Shown here one piece after another: positions 36,958 to 46,874 of a DNA stretch of 64,000 nt. The translations under genes and the position numbers were made by a program. Positions within the stretch are counted from its first letter, which is position 1. The number at the start of each line of letters is the position of its first letter. The notes under the pieces were generated by a model, which was not told where the DNA came from, made no database searches, and worked only from the letters and a program-made list of their open reading frames with translations. Source of the stretch: Yersinia massiliensis (lineage in GTDB: Bacteria > Pseudomonadota > Gammaproteobacteria > Enterobacterales > Enterobacteriaceae); contig NZ_CP028487.1 of assembly GCF_003048255.1 (NCBI RefSeq), positions 744,001 through 808,000 on the forward strand, in the 5' to 3' direction.

Positions 36958-38358
36958 ATGACACATCTCTCTGAACGCACGCTGAAAACCGGTGGCGACC
37001 CGCGTCATTTTGCTGAATTCAGCGCTTTACGGAACGAAATCGGTAAGTTACATCATCCTGCTCGCCCTGATGTTGACTGGGGGCGGGTTGAGCAGCTCTG
37101 TCTGGCGCTGTTTCGCCAAAACGGCGTTGAATTACAAACGACCGTTGATTTTACACTCGCGCGGACGCACATAGCCGGTATTGCGGGGTTGTGTGAGGGA
37201 GTTGAACTGCTGGCTGGTTTGCTCTCACATCAGTGGAGCACCTTGTGGCCGCCACAAACGCATGCGCGGGTCGAACTACTGGCTTGGTTGAGTGACCGGT
37301 TGCAGCAAGTCTGGCGTACCATGACCTTGTGCTACGGTGATTTAGCGCAGGTTTACCGGGCTGAGCGGGCGTTAGAACAGTTGTGTACGCAGTTGCAAAC
37401 GTTGGAGCTGAAGCATCTGAGTAAGTTAGACGGCGTGCGCTTGATGTTGCATAACGCCGCACTGCGTTTGGAAAGCGCCGAGGCAGCAGTTGAGACCTCT
37501 GATCGCTTGACCCTGCCGACACGGCAAGTCATTAGCTCGACACAGCCAATCGCCCAGCCCGAACCCACACTCCCACCTATCGTGAACAACGAACCGCTCG
37601 TTTATATTGTTAGCGAGCCAGCCATCCCCCGTGTGCAAGTGGCGCTGCCGCCACCTCCGCCCCCGCGTTGGAATGCTCGGCAAGGTTTTGTCGCTGGTTT
37701 AGTGGTGATGGCAGTTGGGCTAACGGCCAGTTTTTATGTCTGGCAATCGATGTCATCGAATCCGGTGCAGGAAGCATTACTGGCCAATGCCAGCCCTTTA
37801 TCTGCGCCACTGACGGCAAACACCATCGAAGAGCTGAAAAAGCAGACTTCCGATGCCCGATTGGCGCGCATGGCCGAACCGGTGTTACAAGCTACCGCTT
37901 CGCAGTTGGATCAATTGGCGGTGTTACCCCCACTGTGGGCGCAGACACGAGGGGATGCGGTGTTAGCGCAAGCGCAACAAGTATGGCCAGCCAGTCAGGA
38001 AGTGAAGCAACTCAGTACGCTATGGCAACAGCAGAGAGAATCAGGCGCTGCGCCCTTAGCTGAACTGAAACATTATGCGTTGGCACAAGAACGTTTGCGT
38101 CAACTTGCTGAACGCCTAAATGGATTGGATGAGAAAAAGGGGCGTTATATGACGGTCTCTGAACTTAAGTCTGTTGTTTTTGCTATTCAGCAACCGCTGA
38201 CACAGGCATTGCCGCTAGAGGAATTACTGCATCAGTATCAGGTACAATCTGATGCAGGAAAAACACCGCCCTCGGTATTGCGCCAACAGATAGACAGCCG
38301 GTTTACCCAGTTACTCAATCGATATGCGTTGCTGACTTCAACCTCTAATACACAATGA
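36958..38358 (+). CDS. vasL: T6SS VasL-like protein (ImpA N-terminal domain, membrane-anchored)
   Basis: This 466-residue protein starts with an ImpA-type N-terminal domain (DVDWGRVEQLCLALFRQNG, AGIAGLCEGVELLAGLL, SHQWSTLWPPQ). A Pro-rich stretch (LPPPPPPRW) precedes one membrane segment (about residues 243-262), followed by a helical periplasmic VasL-type domain. VasL-like relatives of TssA are thought to act in stabilising or stopping sheath extension. It closes the T6SS operon 42 bases after tssE. Confidence 0.82.
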   Translation: MTHLSERTLKTGGDPRHFAEFSALRNEIGKLHHPARPDVDWGRVEQLCLALFRQNGVELQTTVDFTLARTHIAGIAGLCEGVELLAGLLSHQWSTLWPPQTHARVELLAWLSDRLQQVWRTMTLCYGDLAQVYRAERALEQLCTQLQTLELKHLSKLDGVRLMLHNAALRLESAEAAVETSDRLTLPTRQVISSTQPIAQPEPTLPPIVNNEPLVYIVSEPAIPRVQVALPPPPPPRWNARQGFVAGLVVMAVGLTASFYVWQSMSSNPVQEALLANASPLSAPLTANTIEELKKQTSDARLARMAEPVLQATASQLDQLAVLPPLWAQTRGDAVLAQAQQVWPASQEVKQLSTLWQQQRESGAAPLAELKHYALAQERLRQLAERLNGLDEKKGRYMTVSELKSVVFAIQQPLTQALPLEELLHQYQVQSDAGKTPPSVLRQQIDSRFTQLLNRYALLTSTSNTQ

Positions 38359-38376
38359 ATATCAGCGTTAGCCAAT

Positions 38377-38403
38377 ATCCCCCACTGATAATATGTGGGG
38401 GAT
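38377..38403. terminator. Hairpin between convergent vasL and TPR-protein genes
   Basis: A perfect 9-base stem atcccccac / gtgggggat with a 9-base loop lies 19 bases after the T6SS stop. There is no T-run on either side, so it is a weak candidate terminator for the convergent genes. Confidence 0.5.
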
Positions 38404-38490
38404 AGAAGTATCGTCATGATTAACGCCAGCTTTCCTTTATTCGTCGTGACTTATTGGTGGCTGGCTAATTGTTTATTGATGACTAATCGC

Positions 38491-39669
38491 TTATTTATGG
38501 CTAACACGCTCAATGGCAGTATCATAAACAGGATTATTCTTTTCCGTTTTTGCTAATTGGTAATAACGCAGTGCATCTGCATTTTGGCCTGCGGCTTCAT
38601 AGATGCGCGCAATATTATAGTTAGCGCCTGCACGAATAGTGGCCGCTTTTGGCCCACTGGCTAATGCGATAGCTTTACGATTTGCCCAAATAGCCTCCGC
38701 AGTTCTCCCCGCTTTTTGATAAACCAACCCAAGATTGCCGTAGGCTTTGCCATTTTCAGCATCAATATTGATGGCTTGCGTGAAGAGCGATATCGCTAAT
38801 TCTAAATTCTTATCCTGATAGGCTTTTTCACCCTGTAAATTCAAGTTCTTAACCTGCTCAATATCGGCCGAGTTAAGAGAGGCGTGAGAAACGACCGCGG
38901 CATTGCCCAACCAAGGTTGCAATTTATTGGCGACACTCGATGCTTCAGTATTCATACCCGTGAATTCGTTAATATCTTCAATGTCACCGGTTTTATTTAT
39001 TTTGAAGACAGTCCAAAGGTTGCCGATTTTGCCGGTAGGGACATAGTAAGTACGTACTAACGACTCACCTACATAGACAAAGACCTTTGCCTGACTAGCC
39101 GAAAGATTCGGGGTATTAGGGTTGTCTCCGTCACTGAAATCATGAACGGCATAAACATAATCCTGACCATTAAGCTTTTTATTTAAGGTCACGGTTTCAG
39201 GGCCAAAGCTGTCGGTATCATCGACGTCGAGGTTACCTTCTTCCCCTGTCTTTTGGCTGAAATAGATATGGTTATTTGGGTAGACCATATGTGAATCAAG
39301 ATCCTTAGGTGTCGCTCCCCAAGTCAATACCACACGAATGCTATCTAACCCTTTCATTATTGGGCTAAGAGCATAAGACATGCCATCACAAGGGCATTTA
39401 ACGACCAACGTTGAATAACCTTCTTTTTTTATAATCAGTAAATTGTCGCTATTGTCCGCAGAGGGGCTATTGACTTGTGCACTACCGCTCACATTCGTGG
39501 TGGCAGTTAATGTTTGCCCACCATTGCGCTGTAATAAAATATTGGCATCCGAAATTTTTTCGTCTTTTACTGTCGCACTCAGAACATCAATATTGATATT
39601 TTGTGCATAAGCAGGGAAAAGAGAGAGTGATAGCAGTGAAGCAATACTAAGTTTGATGATCCCGTTCAT
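38491..39669 (-). CDS. Periplasmic protein with YfaP/DUF2135-like domain and TPR repeats
   Basis: This 392-residue protein has a signal peptide (cleavage after AYAQ near residue 22), a carboxypeptidase-regulatory-like Ig segment (DANILLQRNGGQTLTATTN), a YfaP/DUF2135-like domain (VLTWGATPKDLDSHMVYP, LDVDDTDSFGPETVTL) and C-terminal TPR repeats (about residues 280-385: YGNLGLVYQKAGRTAEAIWA). It is exported and probably binds proteins at the envelope. It converges on the T6SS operon, with its own promoter upstream; any link to T6SS is unproven. Confidence 0.8.
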   Translation of the reverse strand: MNGIIKLSIASLLSLSLFPAYAQNINIDVLSATVKDEKISDANILLQRNGGQTLTATTNVSGSAQVNSPSADNSDNLLIIKKEGYSTLVVKCPCDGMSYALSPIMKGLDSIRVVLTWGATPKDLDSHMVYPNNHIYFSQKTGEEGNLDVDDTDSFGPETVTLNKKLNGQDYVYAVHDFSDGDNPNTPNLSASQAKVFVYVGESLVRTYYVPTGKIGNLWTVFKINKTGDIEDINEFTGMNTEASSVANKLQPWLGNAAVVSHASLNSADIEQVKNLNLQGEKAYQDKNLELAISLFTQAINIDAENGKAYGNLGLVYQKAGRTAEAIWANRKAIALASGPKAATIRAGANYNIARIYEAAGQNADALRYYQLAKTEKNNPVYDTAIERVSHK

Positions 39670-40310
39670 GTGAAAAATTCATCCTAATAAGATAATACAT
39701 TAGTCAATAAAATTAATATAAATACCTGAGCGCAGTTTTAGTCAGTCGTTAAAGTGAGCAAAATGCTGAGTGATACTATCTATTTTTAGATGCCGCGAAA
39801 ACAAATTATACGAAATGGGTTAATAAAGTGAGTGAGTCTTTGATTTAACCGATATTGCGCTATTTAGCTTCTGTGTTCTGAAAGTAAAATAAAGTGATAG
39901 TAATATCTGTTTACTATAATCATGCTATGCATTTATCTATATTTTTCAACTTCCTAGCTTCACCCATCTCCTCGAATTGATGTTGTTCTTGAGACAGGAA
40001 CCGCTGTTTCAGAGAAATAACCTCTGTCACCATTTCTTCTTTTATAAAATTTTTCTTATGTCAGTGCTCAAGAATAACAAACGTTAAATTAATGTTATCG
40101 TCACCACCTCAATCAAAACGCATTACACAGGTTTATACGCCGAATAATAGTGGCGATAGCTGATTTTTCTGTCGATAATTACTGACCACAAGAGCCAATT
40201 TAATTCATTTACATTTTGCAGTAGCAACTATAATAATGACTCGCTCTATGATTGCGTTCGCGGCCCTCTGATTATTGAACCGGGGGGAACTGTTCATAAA
40301 GGAGAGCTCT
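39670..40310. other. Intergenic region between divergent genes
   Basis: About 640 bases of AT-rich DNA without a supportable gene separate the TPR-protein gene (-) and the amidohydrolase gene (+). Promoters for both should lie here. I could not identify a specific operator. The ribosome site ggagag precedes the amidohydrolase ATG at 40311. Confidence 0.6.
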
Positions 40311-41774
40311 ATGCCTCACATGCCATTAATTAAGCATCCCCATACACACAGCGAAGCTTGCCTCTGCCAAAGTCCTGCGTTTAGGCGTATTAATACGGTA
40401 TTTTCTCAGAAAGCAGCTAAAGCCGCCCCGATTACTGCGGCGACTGTTGCGGCGGCCGTCCCGAGCGCAAAATCACAAAATAAAGATATTGCCGCCAATG
40501 CGGTGCACGTGAAGGCATTTATTAATGTCCGCGTTTTTGATGGTGTTTCGGACAATTTGCGAGATGGGCTACGCGTATTAGTGGAAGGTAATAAGATTTC
40601 ATCGGTCGAACCGGCAGATGCGCCGTTGTCGGCGGATGTGGAAGTGATTGACGGTCAGGGCGGTGTGTTGATGCCGGGTCTGATTGATGCACACTGGCAC
40701 GCCATTATGGCTCGCCCCTCAATGATGACCGCCATGACGGCAGATTTTAACTACATTCAAGCACTGGCCATTGCAGAAGCCGATGCCACATTGCTGCGCG
40801 GGTTCACCACAGTACGCGACATGGGCGGGCCCGTTTTTGGATTGAAGCGGGCGATTGATGAGCATATTGCCAAAGGGCCACGTATTTTCCCTTCGGGGGC
40901 TTTTATTACCCAAACCGGCGGGCACGGTGATTTTCGCTTAATTGGCGAATTGCCCCATACCCCTTCCGATCCTCTGAGCTATGCCGAGCGGGTGGGAATG
41001 ACTGCGATTGCTGATGGCGTGGATCAGGTGTTGCTACGTGCCAGAGAACAATTGATGCGCGGAGCATCGCAGCTCAAATATATGGCGGGCGGTGGTGTGT
41101 CCTCCATGTATGACTCCATCGACGTGACTGAAGGTTCCGTGCCTGAGATACAAGCGGCAGTGACAGCGGCTGAAAACTGGGGGACCTATGTCACCGTCCA
41201 CGCCTATACCGCGCGTGCCGTGACCATGGCCATTAAAGGTGGCGTGAAGTGTATTGAGCACGGCCAATTAGTGGATGAAGAAACCGTTCAGTTAATGGCA
41301 GATAAAAATATCTGGTGGAGCCTGCAACCCTTCCTCGATGATGAGGATGCCGTGCCAACTCCTACGCCAGCTTCACGCGCGAAGCAGCTCCAAATGGTTG
41401 CCGGGACTGACACGGCTTACGGCTTAGCGAAAAAATATAATATCAAGACCGCGTGGGGAACTGACACGCTGTTTGATGCGCGGCTAGCCACTCGGCAGGG
41501 GGCGCAATTAGCCAAACTGACTCGCTGGTATGCACCAATTGACGTTCTCAGAATGGCAACCAGTGTTAACGCTGAACTTTGTGCGTTATCCGGCCCGAGA
41601 AATCCTTATCCCGGTAAGTTAGGGGTGGTGGAGAAAGGCGCGCTGGCTGATTTGATTTTGGTGGAAGGCAACCCATTGGAAGATATCCAACTGATTGCCC
41701 AGCCTGAGAAAGCATTTAAGGTCATTATGAAAGATGGGCAAATTTTCAAAAATACCTTAGGAAGCGAGCTGTAA
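40311..41774 (+). CDS. Metal-dependent amidohydrolase (imidazolonepropionase-like)
   Basis: ATG 40311 is chosen (487 residues, MPHMPLIKHPHTHSEACLCQ) because ggagag lies just before it; the open frame starts at 40275. The TIM-barrel hydrolase motifs are His128 and His130 (DAHWHA), Lys in LKYMAGGGVSS, TVHAYTARAV, CIEHGQ and WGTDTLFD. The group includes Xaa-Pro/Xaa-Arg dipeptidases and prolidase-like enzymes that split N-acyl or peptide amides. The first 70 residues carry a His/Cys-rich stretch and an Ala-rich stretch; the Ala part might serve export, but no clean signal peptide is seen. The substrate is not known. The efflux operon follows 64 bases later. Confidence 0.85.
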   Translation: MPHMPLIKHPHTHSEACLCQSPAFRRINTVFSQKAAKAAPITAATVAAAVPSAKSQNKDIAANAVHVKAFINVRVFDGVSDNLRDGLRVLVEGNKISSVEPADAPLSADVEVIDGQGGVLMPGLIDAHWHAIMARPSMMTAMTADFNYIQALAIAEADATLLRGFTTVRDMGGPVFGLKRAIDEHIAKGPRIFPSGAFITQTGGHGDFRLIGELPHTPSDPLSYAERVGMTAIADGVDQVLLRAREQLMRGASQLKYMAGGGVSSMYDSIDVTEGSVPEIQAAVTAAENWGTYVTVHAYTARAVTMAIKGGVKCIEHGQLVDEETVQLMADKNIWWSLQPFLDDEDAVPTPTPASRAKQLQMVAGTDTAYGLAKKYNIKTAWGTDTLFDARLATRQGAQLAKLTRWYAPIDVLRMATSVNAELCALSGPRNPYPGKLGVVEKGALADLILVEGNPLEDIQLIAQPEKAFKVIMKDGQIFKNTLGSEL

Positions 41775-41838
41775 TCGTGACTAAAAGGGGCAAACCTGAT
41801 TTTCTGTTGGGGTGTCAGGTATTAATTGAGGTCGTTCA

Positions 41839-42174
41839 ATGAGTAATATGACTTCCCTCAGGAAGCAACAAGGTTTTTTCTGCACATTTTTAAGTCTCGT
41901 CAAACGGAATCCATGGCGTGGGTCATGGGTTCTGTTGCTAGCGATTGCACTGAGCGGATGTTCGGGGGTGGAAGCCCCTTTGTTTTCGTTGGTGGGGTCC
42001 TATTTCCCGTCTTGGATGGCTTGCGCTTTTATCGGGATCATCACGGCGGTGATTGCGCGTGTTGTCTTTATTCGCATAGGTATTGATGACCATCTGCCAT
42101 GGCGGCTATTTGTGTATGTTTGCCTAGCGCTTGCTGTGGCATTTATCTGTTCCCTATTACTATTTGCGCGATGA
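41839..42174 (+). CDS. ytcA: YtcA-family membrane lipoprotein
   Basis: This 111-residue protein has a signal ending IALSGCSGVEAPL and two further membrane segments. This matches YtcA, found before mdtN in Escherichia coli. It ends directly at the start of mdtN. The function is unknown; it is presumably an accessory of the efflux system. Confidence 0.85.
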   Translation: MSNMTSLRKQQGFFCTFLSLVKRNPWRGSWVLLLAIALSGCSGVEAPLFSLVGSYFPSWMACAFIGIITAVIARVVFIRIGIDDHLPWRLFVYVCLALAVAFICSLLLFAR

Positions 42175-43233
42175 ATGATGAATATGAATAAACAACAAGG
42201 CAGTGGGCGTAAACGTCAACTGGCGCTCATTGTCGCTGGGATTATCATTTTTGCGGCAGTGATATTGGGTTGGCTGTCAGTGCGGCAGACCACACTCAAT
42301 CCTTTATCTGAGGATGCGGAGTTAGGGGCCAGCGTGGTACATGTTTCCAGTTCAGTTCCTGGCCGTATTGTTTCGATTAACGTCGAAGAAAACAGCAAGG
42401 TTCGACGCGGCGATCTGCTGTTCTCCATTGAACCGGATCTCTATCGCCTTCAAGTCGAACAGGCCCAAGCTGAGTTGAAAATGGCGGAGGCTGCTCGTGA
42501 TACTCAGCAACGAACCGTGGTTGCCGAGCAATCCAATGCCGCGATCACCAATGAACAGATTGTCAGAGCGCAGGCCAATCTCAAGCTAGCGACTCAGACA
42601 TTAGCGCGGTTACAACCGCTGCTCCCGAAAGGCTATGTGACAGCACAGCAAGTCGATGATGCGGCCACGGCGAAACACGATGCGGAAGTTAGCCTAAAAC
42701 AAGCATTGAAACAGTCATTTGCGGCAGAAGCTTTGGTCAGTAGCACCGCGGCTTCTGAAGCACTGGTGGCTGCACGGCGCTCAGCGCTGGCGATAGCCGA
42801 GCGGGAACTGGCGAACACACAAATACGTGCGGCTCATGATGGTCGGGTCGTGGGGCTGACTGTTTCCGTTGGGGAGTTTGTGGCCCCTGATCAGGCTATT
42901 TTCACACTGATCAACACTGAACATTGGCATGCTTCGGCATTCTTCCGTGAAACCGAATTGAAGAATATTAAAGTGGGCGATTGCGCTACCGTGTATGCGA
43001 TGGCAGACAGGCAACGCCCGATTCAGGGGCGGGTTGAGGGGATAGGCTGGGGAGTGAGCTCAGAGGATATGCTCAATATCCCTCGCGGCTTGCCTTATGT
43101 CCCAAAATCATTGAATTGGGTGCGTGTCGTTCAGCGTTTCCCCGTCAGAATTAGTCTGGAAAAACCGCCGGAGGACCTGATGCGAGTTGGGGCGACTGCT
43201 GTGGTTATCGTGCGAAATGACGACGGTTGCTGA
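42175..43233 (+). CDS. mdtN: MdtN efflux periplasmic adaptor (HlyD family)
   Basis: This 352-residue adaptor has one N-terminal membrane segment (about residues 15-33), a lipoyl/biotinyl hairpin (VVHVSSSVPGRIVSINVEEN), a coiled-coil hairpin (about 90-210, with LPKGYVTAQQVDDA) and a beta-barrel end (FTLINTEHWHASAFF). It joins the inner-membrane pump to MdtP. It overlaps mdtO by 17 bases. In Escherichia coli MdtNOP is linked to resistance against puromycin and dyes. Confidence 0.88.
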   Translation: MMNMNKQQGSGRKRQLALIVAGIIIFAAVILGWLSVRQTTLNPLSEDAELGASVVHVSSSVPGRIVSINVEENSKVRRGDLLFSIEPDLYRLQVEQAQAELKMAEAARDTQQRTVVAEQSNAAITNEQIVRAQANLKLATQTLARLQPLLPKGYVTAQQVDDAATAKHDAEVSLKQALKQSFAAEALVSSTAASEALVAARRSALAIAERELANTQIRAAHDGRVVGLTVSVGEFVAPDQAIFTLINTEHWHASAFFRETELKNIKVGDCATVYAMADRQRPIQGRVEGIGWGVSSEDMLNIPRGLPYVPKSLNWVRVVQRFPVRISLEKPPEDLMRVGATAVVIVRNDDGC

Positions 43234-45118
43234 CGGTACGCTTGGCGGTATCCTCCGTCAGGCAAGAGCGGATTTAGCCTATTTTCCCGGTCGAGTGGCG
43301 ATGGCTTGGCGGGTGGCTGCGCTCTGTGCATTAATGGCTATGGTGGCCATGATTTATGGCATCCCAGAATCGGCGATTAGCTGCTATCTGATTATTTTCG
43401 TGATGAAGCCCGATGGCGTAGAGAGCATGGTAATGGCAATAGCGATTACCATTCTGGTGTCGCTGGTCGTTGGGCTGGTGTTTCTGCTGATTCATTTCAC
43501 CTTAGAGGCTGCGCCATTGCGCATGGCCGCCTTAATCATTAGCTCATTTTTGTTTCTTTACCTCGGTTCTGCCAGCAAGCTTGGCCCCGTAGGGAGTATT
43601 ATTGCGCTGGTTATCGCCTTTGTGATGACGCTGATCAGCGATATTCCGATGGGCGAAGTTGCCACGCGAGGGCTGCTGTATGCTTGGTTAATGGCCGTCG
43701 CCCCGATGCTATTGATCATTGGTTTTAACCTTTTCCTTGGCCGCAAGCCCCAAACATTATTACGCGCCAGTTTATCTGAGCGGCTCTGCGCGGCTGCCGA
43801 AGCATTACAGCATCCTGACGCGGCGAATTTGGCCCGTGTGCGTGAATTGCTACAAGAAGGGCAAAATGAGCATCAGCAACGTGCGCTTTTTGTGCGTATT
43901 TTTCATTTACGCCCCTCTGCCGAGGCACACTGGCTGGAGAGTGCGGTAAAAAACAGTTATCGGTTATTGTTAGCCACCTCGGCGCTTACCCCTAACACAC
44001 CAGAGGCGGCGCGCCTCGAGTTAGCGGCTTACTGTCGTGATGCTGCACAAGCGGTGGCTGACGGCCAACAGACCGTTCTCCCTCACTTTGTGACTGAGGA
44101 ACCGAACGATGATATCGATGAGATCAAAAATGCACTGATCGCACTGGCGAATGCAGAGGTCGGGCAAGATTTGGATGCCCCAAAATCGACCTTCTTTGCT
44201 GCTGATGCCCTGACTAACCCCGTCCATCAGCGTTTTGCACTGAAAACCACGGCAGCTGCGCTGATTTGCTACTTGGTTTATACCGCCTTGGATTGGCAGG
44301 ACATTCATACCGCCATGATCACCTGCTATGTGGCGGCACTGGGAACGACCGGTGAGACTGTTCATAAACTTGTTTTACGGATCATTGGCTGCTTAATCGG
44401 TGCACTGATGGGGGTGCTGGCGATCATTTTCATCGTTCCGCATCTCAATGACATTGGGCAATTGATGGCACTGGTGTTTGGTTGCATTCTATTGGCGGCT
44501 TGGGTGTCATGCGGTAACGAACGTATTGCCTATGCCGGTGTACAGGTCGGTTTGGCTTTCCTGTTGACGGTGTTGCAAGGTTTTGGTCCGAGCACGGATA
44601 TGGGCGTTGCGCTCGATAGGGTGCTCGGTATTTTGTTGGGTAACCTCGTGGTGTATCTGATCTTTACGCGATTGTGGCCGGTGGCGATTGTTGATTCGGT
44701 GCGGATACATATTCGTCATGCCTTGGAAAGACTGACAAATTTAGCGGCATTATCTCCCGCAGCACGGCCCGCAGCCTTAAGAGAAGCCACTGCCGTTGAA
44801 GACGAAATTAATCGCGCACAAGAAGAGTTGGCACTGGTTCCCTTTGAGCCAGCACAATTACGTCCCTCGCGAGAAGAGTGTGCACGGCTACTGGCCATAC
44901 TGTCAGAAATGAATAAATTGTGCCCCTTGCTATTTCTACCGACGGCGAAATCAGCCTCTGATATTGAGCAGTTACGTCGCCTTTCAGCAAGCAGCGAGGC
45001 GATGATATTTTCTGGCGAACAAGAGCAGAACAGTGAATCTCAACGGCATGCGTTATCGCCGAATGATCTTACTCTTCAACAACGTATTAAGCGGTTAGAG
45101 AAACTTCTGGGAATTTGA
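43217..45118 (+). CDS. mdtO: MdtO inner-membrane efflux protein (FUSC family)
   Basis: ATG 43217 gives 633 residues (MTTVADGTLGGILRQARADL); the frame back to 43187 lies inside mdtN. Two blocks of membrane segments (about residues 35-175 and 355-500), each followed by a cytoplasmic helical domain, are the FUSC (fusaric acid resistance) layout. It is the inner-membrane component working with MdtN and MdtP. Confidence 0.88.
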   Translation: MTTVADGTLGGILRQARADLAYFPGRVAMAWRVAALCALMAMVAMIYGIPESAISCYLIIFVMKPDGVESMVMAIAITILVSLVVGLVFLLIHFTLEAAPLRMAALIISSFLFLYLGSASKLGPVGSIIALVIAFVMTLISDIPMGEVATRGLLYAWLMAVAPMLLIIGFNLFLGRKPQTLLRASLSERLCAAAEALQHPDAANLARVRELLQEGQNEHQQRALFVRIFHLRPSAEAHWLESAVKNSYRLLLATSALTPNTPEAARLELAAYCRDAAQAVADGQQTVLPHFVTEEPNDDIDEIKNALIALANAEVGQDLDAPKSTFFAADALTNPVHQRFALKTTAAALICYLVYTALDWQDIHTAMITCYVAALGTTGETVHKLVLRIIGCLIGALMGVLAIIFIVPHLNDIGQLMALVFGCILLAAWVSCGNERIAYAGVQVGLAFLLTVLQGFGPSTDMGVALDRVLGILLGNLVVYLIFTRLWPVAIVDSVRIHIRHALERLTNLAALSPAARPAALREATAVEDEINRAQEELALVPFEPAQLRPSREECARLLAILSEMNKLCPLLFLPTAKSASDIEQLRRLSASSEAMIFSGEQEQNSESQRHALSPNDLTLQQRIKRLEKLLGI

Positions 45119-45122
45119 GGAC

Positions 45123-46661
45123 ATGATGACGCACGCGATATTGAAGGCTCGGATAGCCAAAATAAGCCTGACTTGTTCGGTATTGGGGTTGAGCATGCTG
45201 ATCGCAGGTTGTGCCACCGATCGCTTGGATCTCGCTCCCCCGTCTTATGCTGAACCTTGGGCACCGAATGCGAACACGGGGGCATCGATGGTGGGCGGTA
45301 ATTTTTCGGTTCCACCGAATCCGCTGGTGGCAGAATTGGCGCAGCCCCTCTCAATCAAAAGTGAACATCGTTATTCATTACCTGAGTTGATTGATATTGC
45401 CCAGAACCAAAATCCTGATACCCGTATTGCTTGGCAGCAAGCACGGCAAGCTGCATTGGCGGTCGGAATGGGCGAGGCTATCTTTTTACCGATCATTTCA
45501 GCCAGTGTGATTGGCGGTTACCAAAGTACGACGACGCCGTTACCTTATGCCATCGGCAATGAAAAGGATCTGAAAACCAGCGGCAGTGCTGTTGTACCTG
45601 CCTTAGCACTGCAATGGCTTATCTTTGATTTTGGGCAACGCAGCGCATTGCTGGATGCGGCAAAACACATCTCTTATGCCTCCAACGTGACCTTCAATGG
45701 CATGCATCAGAAAGTGATTTATGACGTGACCCGTACTTACTTCCAATATGGTGCAGCGCAAAATCAGCGGAAAATAGCCGAAGAAACGCTGAAAAATAGC
45801 CTAAAAATCCAAGATGCTGCCGAGGAGCGCCGGAAAAATGGCATTGCGACAACCGTCGAAGTGGCGCTGGCCCGCCAACAGGTAGCACAGTCTGAATTGC
45901 GCCGCGTCATGACAAAAGGCACTGAACGTGATGCCTATCAAGCCTTACTGAGTGCGATGGGGGTGTCCCCGACATTGGCGATCAACGTCGCTTATGCCGA
46001 GGACCGCGCTTTGCCGGATGTAGCCAGTCCACCGACGGAAAAAATGATTCGTTTAGCGCTTTCCCAACGGCCAGATGTCTTAGCCAGCTATGCGGCAGCC
46101 GAAGCGGCAAAAGCGGGCATCAAAGCTGCCGAAGCTGATTTTCTGCCAAAAGTTTATCTGGCGGGGGCGGTTGCAGGTGGGGATGGGCGTTTTGATATTC
46201 AGGGCTTGCCGGGCATCAGCCCGCAGACGTCATCATCCAGCATTTTATTGGGTGTCAGTGTACCGCTTTACGACGGTGGGATACGTGCAGCGCGGGTTAA
46301 AGAAGCCGAGTCCCGCGCAGCGGTGGCAGCTGAAGGATTTAAGAAAACGCAGGAGCTGGCTGTACGGGAAATTGTGGTGGCGGCAGATACCTTACGCTCT
46401 GCGCTGGAGTCGAATCAGGCGGCACTTAATCTCGTGAAAACGTCCTTTATCACCTATGACGCCGCGCTGGAATCCTATCGCAATGGGGTCGGAACGATTA
46501 CGGTTGCCAATGAGGCGGCCAATGGCTTACTGAATGCGCAGCAGATGAGCACCGATGCCCATGCTGCTTCTTTGGTCGCCGCGGCTAATCTGGCTTTTGT
46601 TATGGGTAAAATGACCAATAGCACAGATTTGCCCGGCACTTTAACTGCCTCTGTACCATAA
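45123..46661 (+). CDS. mdtP: MdtP outer-membrane efflux lipoprotein (TolC-like)
   Basis: This 512-residue factor has a lipoprotein signal ending LIAGC (Cys30) and two OEP repeats (for example SLKIQDAAEERRKNGIATTV and SVPLYDGGIRAARVKEAESR), the NodT-type outer-membrane channel. It starts 4 bases after mdtO and ends the operon. Confidence 0.9.
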   Translation: MMTHAILKARIAKISLTCSVLGLSMLIAGCATDRLDLAPPSYAEPWAPNANTGASMVGGNFSVPPNPLVAELAQPLSIKSEHRYSLPELIDIAQNQNPDTRIAWQQARQAALAVGMGEAIFLPIISASVIGGYQSTTTPLPYAIGNEKDLKTSGSAVVPALALQWLIFDFGQRSALLDAAKHISYASNVTFNGMHQKVIYDVTRTYFQYGAAQNQRKIAEETLKNSLKIQDAAEERRKNGIATTVEVALARQQVAQSELRRVMTKGTERDAYQALLSAMGVSPTLAINVAYAEDRALPDVASPPTEKMIRLALSQRPDVLASYAAAEAAKAGIKAAEADFLPKVYLAGAVAGGDGRFDIQGLPGISPQTSSSSILLGVSVPLYDGGIRAARVKEAESRAAVAAEGFKKTQELAVREIVVAADTLRSALESNQAALNLVKTSFITYDAALESYRNGVGTITVANEAANGLLNAQQMSTDAHAASLVAAANLAFVMGKMTNSTDLPGTLTASVP

Positions 46662-46665
46662 AAAG

Positions 46666-46872
46666 TTATCTGCCCTTGATCGATGAAACCCATGCGGTTG
46701 GCGGCCAATAAGCCGCCGTCTCGATTGATTCGGGGAAACTGAATGACATCAATAATGCGAAGTCGGCATTTTTAGCAGACCAGAGAGGGTGGGCACCCAC
46801 CTCTGATTTAGATAGACACCCACCCAACAAAATGATAGCCACAAGGCATAGGCTACGCATGGTGGGTTTCAT
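46666..46872 (-). CDS. Small putative lipoprotein
   Basis: This 68-residue frame starts at ATG 46872, two bases after the stop of the PhoD-like gene. It has a lipoprotein signal (MKPTMRSLCLVAIILLGGC) and a short mature part ending VSSIKGR. Tight spacing suggests co-transcription with the phosphatase gene. No family is recognised. Confidence 0.5.
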   Translation of the reverse strand: MKPTMRSLCLVAIILLGGCLSKSEVGAHPLWSAKNADFALLMSFSFPESIETAAYWPPTAWVSSIKGR

Positions 46873-46874
46873 TA

